NCBI RefSeq assembly: GCF_005877905.1
Contig: NZ_SWDV01000011.1
Coordinates: 183,099-247,098, forward strand
Origin: Pseudomonas nicosulfuronedens
GTDB taxonomy: Bacteria > Pseudomonadota > Gammaproteobacteria > Pseudomonadales > Pseudomonadaceae
Direction: 5' to 3'
DNA length: 64,000 bases
Shown: positions 8,036-16,158 of the stretch, in pieces
Layout: every line of letters starts with the position of its first letter
Position numbering within the stretch: position 1 is the stretch's first letter
Notes under the pieces: generated by a model
What the model was told of the DNA's origin: nothing
Databases searched by the model: none
The model's input: the letters and a program-made list of their open reading frames with translations, nothing else
Made by a program: the position numbers and the translations under genes

Positions 8036-9199
8036 ATGCCCACTTCGCTTCTCGTCCTCGCTTTGTCCGCGTTTGCCATCGGCACCACGGAATTCGTGAT
8101 CATGGGCCTGTTGCCCGAGGTCGCGGGCGACCTCTCGGTGACCATTCCCGCCGCCGGCTGGCTGGTCAGCGGCTATGCCTTCAGCGTCGCCATCGGCGCG
8201 CCGATCATGGCCCTGCTCACCGCCCGCCTGCCGCGCAAGACTGCGCTGCTGATGCTCATGGGCATCTTCATCCTCGGCAACCTGCTCTGCGCGGTGGCTG
8301 CCAATTACGGCCTGCTGATGCTGGCGCGGATCATCACCGCCCTGTGCCACGGCGCCTTCTTCGGCATCGGCTCGGTGGTCGCCGCCAGCCTGGTGCCGGC
8401 CAACCGCAAGGCCTCCGCCGTGGCCCTGATGTTCACCGGCCTGACCCTGGCCAACGTGCTCGGCGTACCAGCCGGCACTGCGCTGGGCCAGATCGCCGGC
8501 TGGCGCTCGCCCTTCTGGGCAGTGACCTTGATCGGCGTGTTAGCACTCATCGGCCTGTGGAGCGTGCTGCCCAGGAAGCACGACGAAGAAGCCGTGGACA
8601 TGCGCAAGGAAGTCGCCGCGCTGCGCAACGGCCCACTGTGGCTGGCGCTGGCTACCACCGTGCTGTTCTCCGCCGCCGTCTTCGCGCTGTTCACCTATGT
8701 CGCACCGCTGCTGGGCGAAGTCACCCAGGTCTCGCCGCGCGGCATCACCTGGAGCCTGGTGCTGATCGGCCTCGGCCTGACCCTGGGCAACATCCTCGGC
8801 GGCCGCCTCGCCGACTGGCGCCTGGGCACCACCCTGGCCGGCGTGTTCGCCACCATGGCGGTGGTCTCCACCGTGCTGAGCTGGACCAGCGCCTCGCTGA
8901 TCCCGGCCGAGATCACCCTCTTTATCTGGGCCGCCGCCGCCTTCGCCGCGGTGCCGGCCCTGCAGGTCAACGTGGTGCGTGTCGGCGGTGCCGCACCGAA
9001 CCTCGTCGCAACCCTGAACATCGGCGCCTTCAACGTCGGCAACGCCATCGGCGCCTGGGTCGGTGGCAGTGTCATCAACCACGGCCTTGGCCTGACCCGC
9101 GTGCCCCTGGCCGGCGCCGTGCTCTCCGTACTCGCGCTGATCGCGGTGATGATCGCCTTCAGCGGCAAGCCCAACCAGACGCAACCCGTCCTCGACTGA
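8036..9199 (+). CDS. pyeM: MFS efflux transporter, PyeM-like
   Basis: A 387-residue, 12-helix major facilitator of the DHA1 drug-efflux group. Features are the N-terminal SAFAIGTTEFVIMGLLPEVA segment, the loop 2-3 motif LTARLPRKTAL, and a repeat of the half-structure with GNILGGRLADW in the second half. AGGAG precedes the ATG by 7 bp. It lies 46 bp after the ArsR-family gene and 33 bp before xenB, so it is in the same operon. The substrate is unknown; pairing with an ene-reductase suggests export of electrophilic or quinone-like compounds, which is inference. Confidence 0.88.
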   Translation: MPTSLLVLALSAFAIGTTEFVIMGLLPEVAGDLSVTIPAAGWLVSGYAFSVAIGAPIMALLTARLPRKTALLMLMGIFILGNLLCAVAANYGLLMLARIITALCHGAFFGIGSVVAASLVPANRKASAVALMFTGLTLANVLGVPAGTALGQIAGWRSPFWAVTLIGVLALIGLWSVLPRKHDEEAVDMRKEVAALRNGPLWLALATTVLFSAAVFALFTYVAPLLGEVTQVSPRGITWSLVLIGLGLTLGNILGGRLADWRLGTTLAGVFATMAVVSTVLSWTSASLIPAEITLFIWAAAAFAAVPALQVNVVRVGGAAPNLVATLNIGAFNVGNAIGAWVGGSVINHGLGLTRVPLAGAVLSVLALIAVMIAFSGKPNQTQPVLD

Positions 9200-9232
9200 T
9201 CCTCCACCCTCACCCCGTATTGGAGTAACGCA

Positions 9233-10282
9233 ATGACCACGCTTTTCGATCCCATCGTCATCGGTGACCTGGAACTGCCCAACCGCATCGTCATGGCCCC
9301 GCTGACCCGCTGCCGCGCCGACGAAGGCCGCGTGCCCAATGCGCTGATGGCCGAGTACTACACCCAGCGCGCCGACGCCGGCCTGATCCTCAGCGAAGCC
9401 ACCTCGGTCACCCCGATGGGCGTCGGTTACCCGGACACTCCCGGCATCTGGTCGGACGATCAGGTGCGCGGCTGGACCAACATCACCAAGGCCGTGCACG
9501 CCAATGGCGGTCGCATCATGCTGCAGCTGTGGCACGTGGGCCGCATCTCCGATCCGCTGTACCTGAACGGTGAAACCCCGGTGGCGCCGAGCGCCCTCAA
9601 GCCGGCCGGCCACGTCAGCCTGGTGCGCCCGATCAAGGAATTCGTCACCCCGCGCGCCCTGGAGACCGAAGAGATCGCCGACATCGTCGAGGCCTACCGC
9701 ATCGGTGCCGAGAACGCCAAGGCCGCCGGCTTCGACGGCGTGGAAGTACACGGTGCCAACGGCTACCTGCTCGACCAGTTCCTGCAGAGCAGCACCAACC
9801 AGCGCACCGACCAGTACGGCGGTTCGGTGGAGAACCGCGCGCGCCTGCTGCTGGAAGTCACCGATGCCGTGATCGGCGTCTGGGGCGCCGGCCGTGTCGG
9901 CGTGCACCTGGCTCCGCGCATGGACTCCCACGACATGGGCGACGCCGATCCGCTGGCCACCTTCGGCTACGTGGCTCGCGAGCTGGGCAAGCGTGGCGTG
10001 GCGTTCATCTGCACCCGCGAGAAAGCCGCTGACGACAGCATCGGCCCGAAACTGAAGGAAATCTTCGGTGGCGTGTACATCGCCAACGAGCGCTTCACCA
10101 AGGAATCCGCGACCGAGTGGCTGGAAAGCGGCAAGGCCGACGCGGTTGCCTTCGGCATTCCGTTCATCGCCAACCCGGACCTGGTGACCCGCCTGCAGAA
10201 AGGCGCCGCCTGGAACGAGCCGCACCCGGAGACCTTCTACGCCAAGGGCCCGGTCGGCTACCTGGATTACCCGCGCCTGTAA
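9233..10282 (+). CDS. xenB: xenobiotic reductase XenB, Old Yellow Enzyme family
   Basis: A 349-residue FMN-dependent ene-reductase with a TIM barrel. Active-site residues are visible as H173, N176 and Y178 in VEVHGANGYLLDQFLQ, together with the conserved RTDQYGGSVENRARLL and WHVGRISD segments. The family reduces activated alkenes, nitro-esters and nitroaromatics with NAD(P)H. TTGGAG precedes the ATG at 9233. It is the last gene of the ArsR-MFS-XenB operon and is followed by a strong terminator. Confidence 0.93.
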   Translation: MTTLFDPIVIGDLELPNRIVMAPLTRCRADEGRVPNALMAEYYTQRADAGLILSEATSVTPMGVGYPDTPGIWSDDQVRGWTNITKAVHANGGRIMLQLWHVGRISDPLYLNGETPVAPSALKPAGHVSLVRPIKEFVTPRALETEEIADIVEAYRIGAENAKAAGFDGVEVHGANGYLLDQFLQSSTNQRTDQYGGSVENRARLLLEVTDAVIGVWGAGRVGVHLAPRMDSHDMGDADPLATFGYVARELGKRGVAFICTREKAADDSIGPKLKEIFGGVYIANERFTKESATEWLESGKADAVAFGIPFIANPDLVTRLQKGAAWNEPHPETFYAKGPVGYLDYPRL

Positions 10283-10303
10283 GGGCCGGGTCCAGCGCCA
10301 ACG

Positions 10304-10335
10304 AAAAGGGCGCCTTCATTTGAAGGCGCCCTTTT
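10304..10335 (+). terminator. terminator after xenB
   Basis: GGGCGCCTTCA at 10308-10318 pairs with TGAAGGCGCCC at 10321-10331, flanked by AAAA on the left and TTTT on the right. It is a strong Rho-independent hairpin that can work in both directions. Confidence 0.9.
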
Positions 10336-10362
10336 CATTTCTGCACAGGTCAGCAACCCTGC

Positions 10363-10489
10363 GTAGGAGCGGACTCCGTCCGCGATCGATTGCTGACCGC
10401 TCCGAGTTGACCGGAAGCCCATCGCGGGCAGAGTCCGCTCCTACATTGGTCCACCCGGAGCGGCGGTTCGCGAGCAAGCTCGCTCCTAC
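10363..10489. repeat. cluster of two REP types
   Basis: Three palindromic units share GTAGGAGC ends but differ inside. The units at 10363-10388 and 10420-10444 form an inverted pair with GGACTCCGTCC/AGTCCGCTCC inner sequence. The unit at 10467-10489 is the standard type seen elsewhere in the window. The cluster fills the gap between xenB and feoC. Confidence 0.8.
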
Positions 10490-10758
10490 GAAGAGCTGAT
10501 CCAGCGCAAAGGGGTGGCTCTATCATGACGGGAAAGGCGATACCCCGTCGTCGCGCACCGCGTCGCCTCCGCACAGCCCTTGCAGCACCCACAGGCTGCG
10601 GGCTCCGCGGCGACCTTTTCCACCACGCCCATCGCCAGCAGCCTCTCCAGCAGCGCTTCGAGCAGGGCCTTCGAAGCGCCGAGGCGTTGGGCCAGGGTGG
10701 GCACATCCGCCTCGCCCATCTCCCCCAGCAGGTTGCGCACCGCGATTGCCGTGGCCAT
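10486..10758 (-). CDS. feoC: FeoC-like iron-sulphur winged-helix protein
   Basis: A 90-residue protein. Residues 1-48 form a small winged helix (AVRNLLGEMGEADVPTLAQRLGASKALLEALLERLLAMGVVEKV). A cysteine-rich wing follows, with C56, C58, C59, C62 and C68, as in FeoC proteins that bind an Fe-S cluster or modulate FeoB. Its start overlaps the feoB stop by one base. The 3' end overlaps the REP element at 10467-10489 by four bases, so the last residues may be unconserved. Confidence 0.78.
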   Translation of the reverse strand: MATAIAVRNLLGEMGEADVPTLAQRLGASKALLEALLERLLAMGVVEKVAAEPAACGCCKGCAEATRCATTGYRLSRHDRATPLRWISSS

Positions 10759-13052
10759 CAGTGGCAGCTCCCCGCCGGTGCAGCGCGCAACTCGCGCTCG
10801 CCATCCAGCTCCAGGCCGCGCCGGCCGACCCAGCGCAGAATCAGGAACAGCACCAGGTTGAACGCCAGCACCAGGCCGATGGCCACCGTGCTGTACTGCG
10901 GATGCTCGGCGAAGCTGAAGACCTGGTAGCAGAGGGTCGCCAACGAATACGCCACGTTGAGACCCCAGAGCACCGCGAAGGTCATCCAGCCGCGACCGCT
11001 CTCGCGGGTCAGCGCGCCGAGGGTTGCCACGCAGGGCACGTAGAGCAGCACGAACACCAGGTAGCTGTAGGCGGCCAACGGGCTGCCGAACTTGGCGGCG
11101 AAGGTGCCCATGGAGCCCTCCTCCATCTCGCCATCGGCCATGCTCGCGGCGACCGGGTTGGCCAGCACGCTGAGGCTGAACGCATCGCGCAGGCCATCCA
11201 GCGTATCCGCACCAGCCTGTTTCAGTTGCCCCCAGAGGTCATAGGCGTCGGCATCGAAGGCCTCTCCCTGGATATGCTCGGCGGTGTACAGGGTGTTCAG
11301 GGTGCCGACCACCACTTCCTTGGCCAGTGCACCGGTGACCAGGCCGACCGTGGCCTGCCAGTTGTCCTCGTGCACGCCCATGGGTTTGAGCAGCGGCGTG
11401 ACCTTGTGACTGAGGCTGGAAAGCGCCGAGTCGGCGATGTCGCCCTGCACCGGACGGCCGTCGAGGGTGACGCTGTTGAGGCCACCGATCACCAGGCTGA
11501 CCAGGATGATCACGGTGCCGGCGCGGACGATGAAGGCGCGCAGGCGCATCCAGGTCTGCAGCAGCAGGCTGCGCAGGTGCGGCACGTGGTACAGCGGCAG
11601 TTCCATGACGAAGGGCGAAGCCTCGCCGCGCATCAGCGTGTGCTTGAGCAGCAGCCCGGTCAGCACCGCAACGACAATGCCCAGCAGGTACAGCGAGAAG
11701 ATCGCCAGCGCGCCGTTCTGGCCGAAGAAGGCCGCGGCGAATACCGCGAAGATCGCCAGCCGCGCACCGCAGGACATGAACGGCGCCATCATCGACGTCA
11801 TCAGCCGCTCGCGCGGATTGTCCAGGGTGCGGGTACCCATGATCGACGGCACGTTGCAGCCGAAGCCGACGATCAGCGGCACGAAGGATTTGCCCGGCAG
11901 GCCGAGGGCCTGCATCAGGCGGTCCATGACGAAGGCCGCGCGGGCCATGTAGCCGGAGTCTTCCAGCAGGGCGAGGAACAGGTACATCAGGCCGATCTGC
12001 GGAATCAGCGGCAGCACCGCATTGATGCCACCGCCCAGGCCCTGGGCCAGCAGCGCAGTCAGCCAGTCCGGCGAGCCGGTACGGGCACCCAGCCACTGGA
12101 TGCCATCGATGAAGAGTGCCGAGGAGCCCTGGTCGAAGATCGGCTGCAGCGCCCCGCCCAGGGTGATGGCGAAGAAGAACATCAGGTACATCACGAAGAG
12201 GAACACCGGAATACCCAGCCAGCGGTTCAGCGCAATGCTGTCGAGCATCTGGGTCAGGCGATGGGGTGCGGCCTCGCGGTGGTTGCTGGCGCGCTCGCAG
12301 AGCTCGCCGATCAGCCGGTAGCGCGCGTCCACCAGCAGCAGTTCCGGGTCTTCGCCGCAGGCGCAGCGGATCGCGTCACGTGCGGCCAGCAGGCTCGCCG
12401 GGTCGAGCTTGAGCTGGCGGGCACTGTGCAGGTCGCCTTCCAGCGCCAGCAAGGCCATCCAGGCCTGGGTCGGCGGCGCGTCAACAGGCAGCAGTTGGGT
12501 GACGGCATTACGCAGCGCGGCGGGATACGGCACTTGCAGCGGCGGCTGTGCCGTCACGCCATCGATGGCTTCCTTCAGCGTGTCGATGCCTTCGCCACGG
12601 GTCGAGACCAGCGGCACCACCGGGCAACCCAGCTCCCGCGCCAGCGCCTCGCGGTCGATGTTAAGGCCCTGGGTACGGGCGATGTCGAGCATGTTCAGCG
12701 CCACTACGCAGGGCAGCCCCATCTCGCGCAACTGCACGGTAAGGTAGAGGTTGCGCTCCAGGTTGGTGGCATCCACCACGTTGACCAGCACGTCCACCTC
12801 ACCATCGACGATGCAGCGCCGGGCGATCTGCTCGTCCAGCGAGGCTTGGGTCGACAGCGTGGTCAGCGAATAGGTGCCGGGCAGGTCTACCAGGCGCACG
12901 TTGTGCCGCGCAGTGCGGAAGCTGCCTTCCTTGCGCTCCACGGTGACGCCAGCCCAGTTGCCGACGCGCTGGCGCGAGCCGGTGAGCTGGTTGAACAGGG
13001 TGGTCTTGCCCGCGTTGGGGTTGCCGATCAGGCCGATGCGCAGTTCGTCCAT
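10758..13052 (-). CDS. feoB: ferrous iron permease FeoB
   Basis: A 764-residue inner-membrane Fe(II) importer. The N-terminal G domain has G1 GNPNAGKT (10-17), G3 DLPGTYSL near 58 and G4 NMLD near 120. A helical switch region follows, then the membrane part with two Gate motifs around IPQIGLMYLFLALLEDSGYMARAAF and the FVPLIVGFGCNVPSIMGTRT segment carrying the conserved cysteine. Length is typical. It is six bases after feoA and overlaps feoC, forming feoABC. Iron regulation is indicated by the Fur box upstream of feoA. Confidence 0.96.
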   Translation of the reverse strand: MDELRIGLIGNPNAGKTTLFNQLTGSRQRVGNWAGVTVERKEGSFRTARHNVRLVDLPGTYSLTTLSTQASLDEQIARRCIVDGEVDVLVNVVDATNLERNLYLTVQLREMGLPCVVALNMLDIARTQGLNIDREALARELGCPVVPLVSTRGEGIDTLKEAIDGVTAQPPLQVPYPAALRNAVTQLLPVDAPPTQAWMALLALEGDLHSARQLKLDPASLLAARDAIRCACGEDPELLLVDARYRLIGELCERASNHREAAPHRLTQMLDSIALNRWLGIPVFLFVMYLMFFFAITLGGALQPIFDQGSSALFIDGIQWLGARTGSPDWLTALLAQGLGGGINAVLPLIPQIGLMYLFLALLEDSGYMARAAFVMDRLMQALGLPGKSFVPLIVGFGCNVPSIMGTRTLDNPRERLMTSMMAPFMSCGARLAIFAVFAAAFFGQNGALAIFSLYLLGIVVAVLTGLLLKHTLMRGEASPFVMELPLYHVPHLRSLLLQTWMRLRAFIVRAGTVIILVSLVIGGLNSVTLDGRPVQGDIADSALSSLSHKVTPLLKPMGVHEDNWQATVGLVTGALAKEVVVGTLNTLYTAEHIQGEAFDADAYDLWGQLKQAGADTLDGLRDAFSLSVLANPVAASMADGEMEEGSMGTFAAKFGSPLAAYSYLVFVLLYVPCVATLGALTRESGRGWMTFAVLWGLNVAYSLATLCYQVFSFAEHPQYSTVAIGLVLAFNLVLFLILRWVGRRGLELDGERELRAAPAGSCH

Positions 13053-13058
13053 GGTGGA

Positions 13059-13286
13059 TCAGTCCTGCGCTTCGAGCTGGAGGAAAGCCAGGTCGCGGCG
13101 GCGCAGCACCAGGCTGCACTGGCGCGTATCGACCTGCACCGGATCGCCCAGCGGCGCCACGCGGCGCACCTTCAACTCGGCGCCAGGCAGTAGCCCCATG
13201 GAGAACAGCCGCTGGCGGAAGGCGGCGCCGATCCCGGGCCGGTAACCGGCAATGCGGTACCGGCGTTGCGCTTGAAGATCGTGCAT
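13059..13286 (-). CDS. feoA: ferrous iron transport protein FeoA
   Basis: A 75-residue SH3-like protein (RQRLFSMGLLPGAELKVRRVAPLGDPVQV) that works with the FeoB GTPase domain. GGAGG lies upstream of the ATG at 13286. First gene of feoABC. Confidence 0.93.
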   Translation of the reverse strand: MHDLQAQRRYRIAGYRPGIGAAFRQRLFSMGLLPGAELKVRRVAPLGDPVQVDTRQCSLVLRRRDLAFLQLEAQD

Positions 13287-13324
13287 GGGAAGCCTCCGGG
13301 CGAATGATCGAACAAGAGGAGAAT

Positions 13325-13343
13325 CAGAATGACTCTCATTTGT
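13325..13343 (-). promoter_or_regulatory. Fur box upstream of feoABC
   Basis: The core AATGA-CTC-TCATT at 13328-13340 is a perfect inverted repeat matching the centre of the Fur consensus (ATGATAATCAT). It lies about 40 bp before the feoA start, a repressing position. Confidence 0.72.
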
Positions 13344-13426
13344 TAGCGATTATTCGCCTCGAAGCCGTACCTGAAACTGATTCAAGACAAGAATTGCCCT
13401 CACTACCCCCAAAGAGGGATGGCCAG

Positions 13427-13458
13427 AAAAAAGCCCCCGGACCTTTCGGCGCGGGGGC
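13427..13458 (-). terminator. terminator of the coiled-coil gene
   Basis: GCCCCCG at 13433-13439 pairs with CGGGGGC at 13452-13458. Read on the minus strand, the hairpin is followed by six T residues at 13432-13427. Confidence 0.88.
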
Positions 13459-13476
13459 TTTTCATCGGCAGGGCAA

Positions 13477-14316
13477 TCAGCGGGTGCTGATCTGCTGCTG
13501 GAGGTTCTGCATCTGCTGCTGCAGGGTGTTGATGTTGCGCATCACCTGGATGCGGAAGACATCGAACTCCTTGGTGTCGCTGCTGGCCTGGCCCTGGCGG
13601 CCGTCGACCTCGGAGCGCAGCACGAACAGATCGTCCTGGATGCTCTTGATCGCCTTGGCCTGGCTGCCGTCCTTCTTCAGGTTGGCGATTTCCGTGTTGA
13701 GGGCCTGGATCTGCTGGTTGGCGGCGGCCAGGTCGGCCTGCAGGTTCTTGTACTTGGCCTGCTCGTCGGTGATGGACTTGAGCTTGACGTCGAGTTGCGA
13801 CATCAGCAGCGCGGCGCTTTCCTGCTGGGCCTTGAGGTCGGCGCTGACCTGCGCCAGGCGCTTGCCCTGGGCGCCGTCGAACTCCGACAGGGAGGTCTGC
13901 TGCGCCTTGGCCTGTTCGGCGAGACGCCCTTGCAGTTGCTTGACCTGCAACTTCAGCGCCTCGCGATCGGTCATGCCGTTGGATTCGTTGGCGACGAACT
14001 TGCCGCGAATGTCATCCAGGCGACCGGCGGCTTCCTCGCTGATCTTGGCGAAGCTTTCCTGGGTGGCGATCAGTTGCTGCTCCATCAGCAGCAGTTGCTG
14101 GTGGCTCCACCAGCCCACGCCGGCCAGGGCGATGGCCATGGCCGCGACCAGCGCCCACAGCGCTCCGGTACCGCCACCACGCTTCACCGGCTGGGGCTGC
14201 GGGCGGCCGTTGGGCTCGACCACGCGGCGCGGGTGATGACCGAACTCGTCGCGGTCGGCAGCGTCGGTGGACAGGTGGGGCACATCATCGAATTCGTCGA
14301 ACGTGTCGTTACGCAT
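13477..14316 (-). CDS. membrane-anchored coiled-coil protein (PA4360-like)
   Basis: A 279-residue protein of unknown function. Residues 1-49 are polar and cytoplasmic (acidic start, then RRVVEPNGRPQPQPVKRGGG), residues 50-69 are a single membrane segment (ALWALVAAMAIALAGVGWWS), and residues 70-279 are almost entirely coiled coil rich in Q, A, K and L, ending in NINTLQQQMQNLQQQISTR. The long periplasmic coiled coil suggests a scaffold or partner of an envelope complex, but there is no family match I can name. It has its own terminator and lies beside feoABC without sharing a transcript. Confidence 0.8.
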   Translation of the reverse strand: MRNDTFDEFDDVPHLSTDAADRDEFGHHPRRVVEPNGRPQPQPVKRGGGTGALWALVAAMAIALAGVGWWSHQQLLLMEQQLIATQESFAKISEEAAGRLDDIRGKFVANESNGMTDREALKLQVKQLQGRLAEQAKAQQTSLSEFDGAQGKRLAQVSADLKAQQESAALLMSQLDVKLKSITDEQAKYKNLQADLAAANQQIQALNTEIANLKKDGSQAKAIKSIQDDLFVLRSEVDGRQGQASSDTKEFDVFRIQVMRNINTLQQQMQNLQQQISTR

Positions 14317-14577
14317 GGAATGAACCTGTGGGGATAAAGCGGCGTGTTGCCTGCGCAGGGCGCAGTATATCCGTTCGCATGACTCTGAGAGCAGCCTGGG
14401 AGCAGCGTGCCATCACAGGGCGTCACGCACCTCGTCGGCGCACAGAAGACCCGTGACGGAGGTCGCAGTTCCCCAGGCGACCCGCCAATAGTGGCTTTGC
14501 GACATCGTGGCACGCCCCTTGCTCCGGCTCCCAGTACTTGGCGCCGCTCTGGCGCCCTTCGCGGGGGAGGAAGTCGG

Positions 14578-14871
14578 GTGATCGAACTCAACAAGGCCAT
14601 CCTGGATTGCATGCGCGAACTGCGCCGTCGGCTGCGTGAAGAACAGGCGCTGGATATCCAGTACCAGCAAAGCGACGCCATCGAGCGGATGTTGCGCGCC
14701 TGCGCCGATTCCGCGCGGGACGAGACCCGTCAGCTGGGCGAACGGCTGAGCGAGCTCAGCGGTGTGAAGCTGCCCCGCGTGGTGCAGGAGCCGAGCTTCC
14801 TGCCAATGCAGGGCGGCGGCGATCAGCAGTACTCCGGCCCGCTGCGTGGCGGTGCTCGCGCACCGCGCTAG
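14578..14871 (+). CDS. small conserved hypothetical protein, GTG start
   Basis: A 97-residue protein of unknown function. The GTG at 14578 is chosen because GGAGGAA stands 5-6 bp upstream; the longer frame to 14407 has none. Residues 1-65 are predicted helical and charged (LDCMRELRRRLREEQALDIQYQQSDAIERMLRACADSA), and the C-terminal 30 residues are Gly/Pro-rich and probably disordered. No membrane segment. It stands alone between two divergent or convergent genes and is followed by a REP pair. Confidence 0.65.
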   Translation: MIELNKAILDCMRELRRRLREEQALDIQYQQSDAIERMLRACADSARDETRQLGERLSELSGVKLPRVVQEPSFLPMQGGGDQQYSGPLRGGARAPR

Positions 14872-14883
14872 ACATTTTCCCTT

Positions 14884-14968
14884 GTAGGAGCGAGCTTGCT
14901 CGCGAACCGCATGGCAGCGGAGCTCGGGCTGTTCGCGAGCAAGGACTAGGCGTCCCCCTCGATCCTAC
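14884..14968. repeat. REP pair, second copy with 14-bp insertion
   Basis: A standard copy lies at 14884-14906. The inverted partner at 14932-14968 is 37 bp instead of 23: after TTCGCGAGCAAG it carries the extra 14 bases GACTAGGCGTCCCC before CTCGATCCTAC. The insert itself contains GGAC/GTCC, so it extends the hairpin. Confidence 0.8.
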
Positions 14969-14977
14969 GAAGAGCCT

Positions 14978-15967
14978 TTACGCGCCGCGCACCCGCCACC
15001 AGTCGCAGAACTCGTCCAGCGCATCCCACAGGCTCGCCTGCGGGTCGTAATCGAGGTACTGGCGGGCGCGGGAAATGTCCAGGGAGAAGTCCTTGGCCAT
15101 CACCGCCATCCCCAGGCGATGCAGGGTGGGTTCCGGGCGGCCGGGCAGGATCTTGCACACACCCTCGTTGAGCAACGCCACGTTGTAGGCCAGCCCGTAC
15201 GGCATGTGCTGCTCCACCGGCTGCATGTCCAGCCGGCGCAATACATAGTTCACCACGTCCCACAGCGGCAGCGGCTGGCCGTTGCTGATGTTGTAGGCCT
15301 GGCCGAGCGCCTCCTCGCCTGCCATCAGGCTGGTGAACAGGGCGTCGTTGAGGTTCTGGATACTGGTGAAATCGACCTTGTTCAGACCCTGGCCGATGAT
15401 GCGCAGGCGGCCCTTGCGGTGCGCGGCGATCATCCGCGGGAAGATACTGGTGTCGCCGGCGCCGGTGACGAAACGCGGGCGTAGCGCCAGCACTTCCAGG
15501 CCGAACTCCTGGGCGCCGAGGGCGACCAGTTCGGACTGGTACTTGGTCGAGCCGTAGTGATTGGCGAAACGCTTGGGCACCTGCTGCTCGGTGATGCCGA
15601 CGTGGGACTGGCCATCGAAGTAGATCGACGGCGACGACAGGTGCACCAACCGCCGTACCTTCTGCTTCAGGCACGCCTCGACGATGGACTCGGTCATCAC
15701 CACGTTGGCCTGGTGGAAGTACTCGTGGCTGCCCCATACGCCCACCGCTCCGGCGCAGTGCACCACCGCATCGACATCGCTGCACAGCGCGCGCACCAGC
15801 GCCGGGTCCGACAGGTCGCCGGCCATGAACTCGGCCCCGCGCGCCACCAACGGTTGCAGCGCCTCCTCGCGACGTCCGTTCACCCGCACCGCCAGCCCCT
15901 GCTCCAGGGCAAAACGGGCGAAACGCCCGCCAATGAACCCACTGGCCCCGGTGACCAGAATCTTCAT
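14978..15967 (-). CDS. NAD-dependent epimerase/dehydratase (PA4361-like)
   Basis: A 329-residue extended short-chain dehydrogenase. The Rossmann motif is GASGFIGG at residues 7-14, and the catalytic YxxxK is seen in NHYGSTKYQSE with the upstream serine in HLSSPSIYFDG. The start at 15967 opens directly with MKILVTGASG. Its layout resembles 3-beta-hydroxysteroid-type or sugar epimerases, but the substrate is unknown. It is divergent from the saccharopine-dehydrogenase-like gene. Confidence 0.85.
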   Translation of the reverse strand: MKILVTGASGFIGGRFARFALEQGLAVRVNGRREEALQPLVARGAEFMAGDLSDPALVRALCSDVDAVVHCAGAVGVWGSHEYFHQANVVMTESIVEACLKQKVRRLVHLSSPSIYFDGQSHVGITEQQVPKRFANHYGSTKYQSELVALGAQEFGLEVLALRPRFVTGAGDTSIFPRMIAAHRKGRLRIIGQGLNKVDFTSIQNLNDALFTSLMAGEEALGQAYNISNGQPLPLWDVVNYVLRRLDMQPVEQHMPYGLAYNVALLNEGVCKILPGRPEPTLHRLGMAVMAKDFSLDISRARQYLDYDPQASLWDALDEFCDWWRVRGA

Positions 15968-16158
15968 GCACGCCACTCCTGTTCTTGTAATGCGGCGACT
16001 CTACCAGCCGCCGCACCGCACTACCCTGGCATTGCACGCCAGAAACGAATCCTTGCAGACCGCAGCGCCACACCAGGGTTGCACGACTTGCGATCGGCGA
16101 CATGTCCGGGGTGGTTGCGACTACCCTTGAAGCACTCTTCGCTTTCTCTCGAGGCCGC

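Noticed and set aside
8540..10225. Open frame of about 560 codons opposite xenB and the MFS gene
   Set aside because: Spans two well-defined genes on the other strand and has shadow-type composition.
10746..13193. Very long open frame on the plus strand opposite feoB (about 815 codons)
   Set aside because: It is the high-GC antisense shadow of feoB; its translation is His/Gln/Arg/Gly-rich without family features, and feoB is certain.
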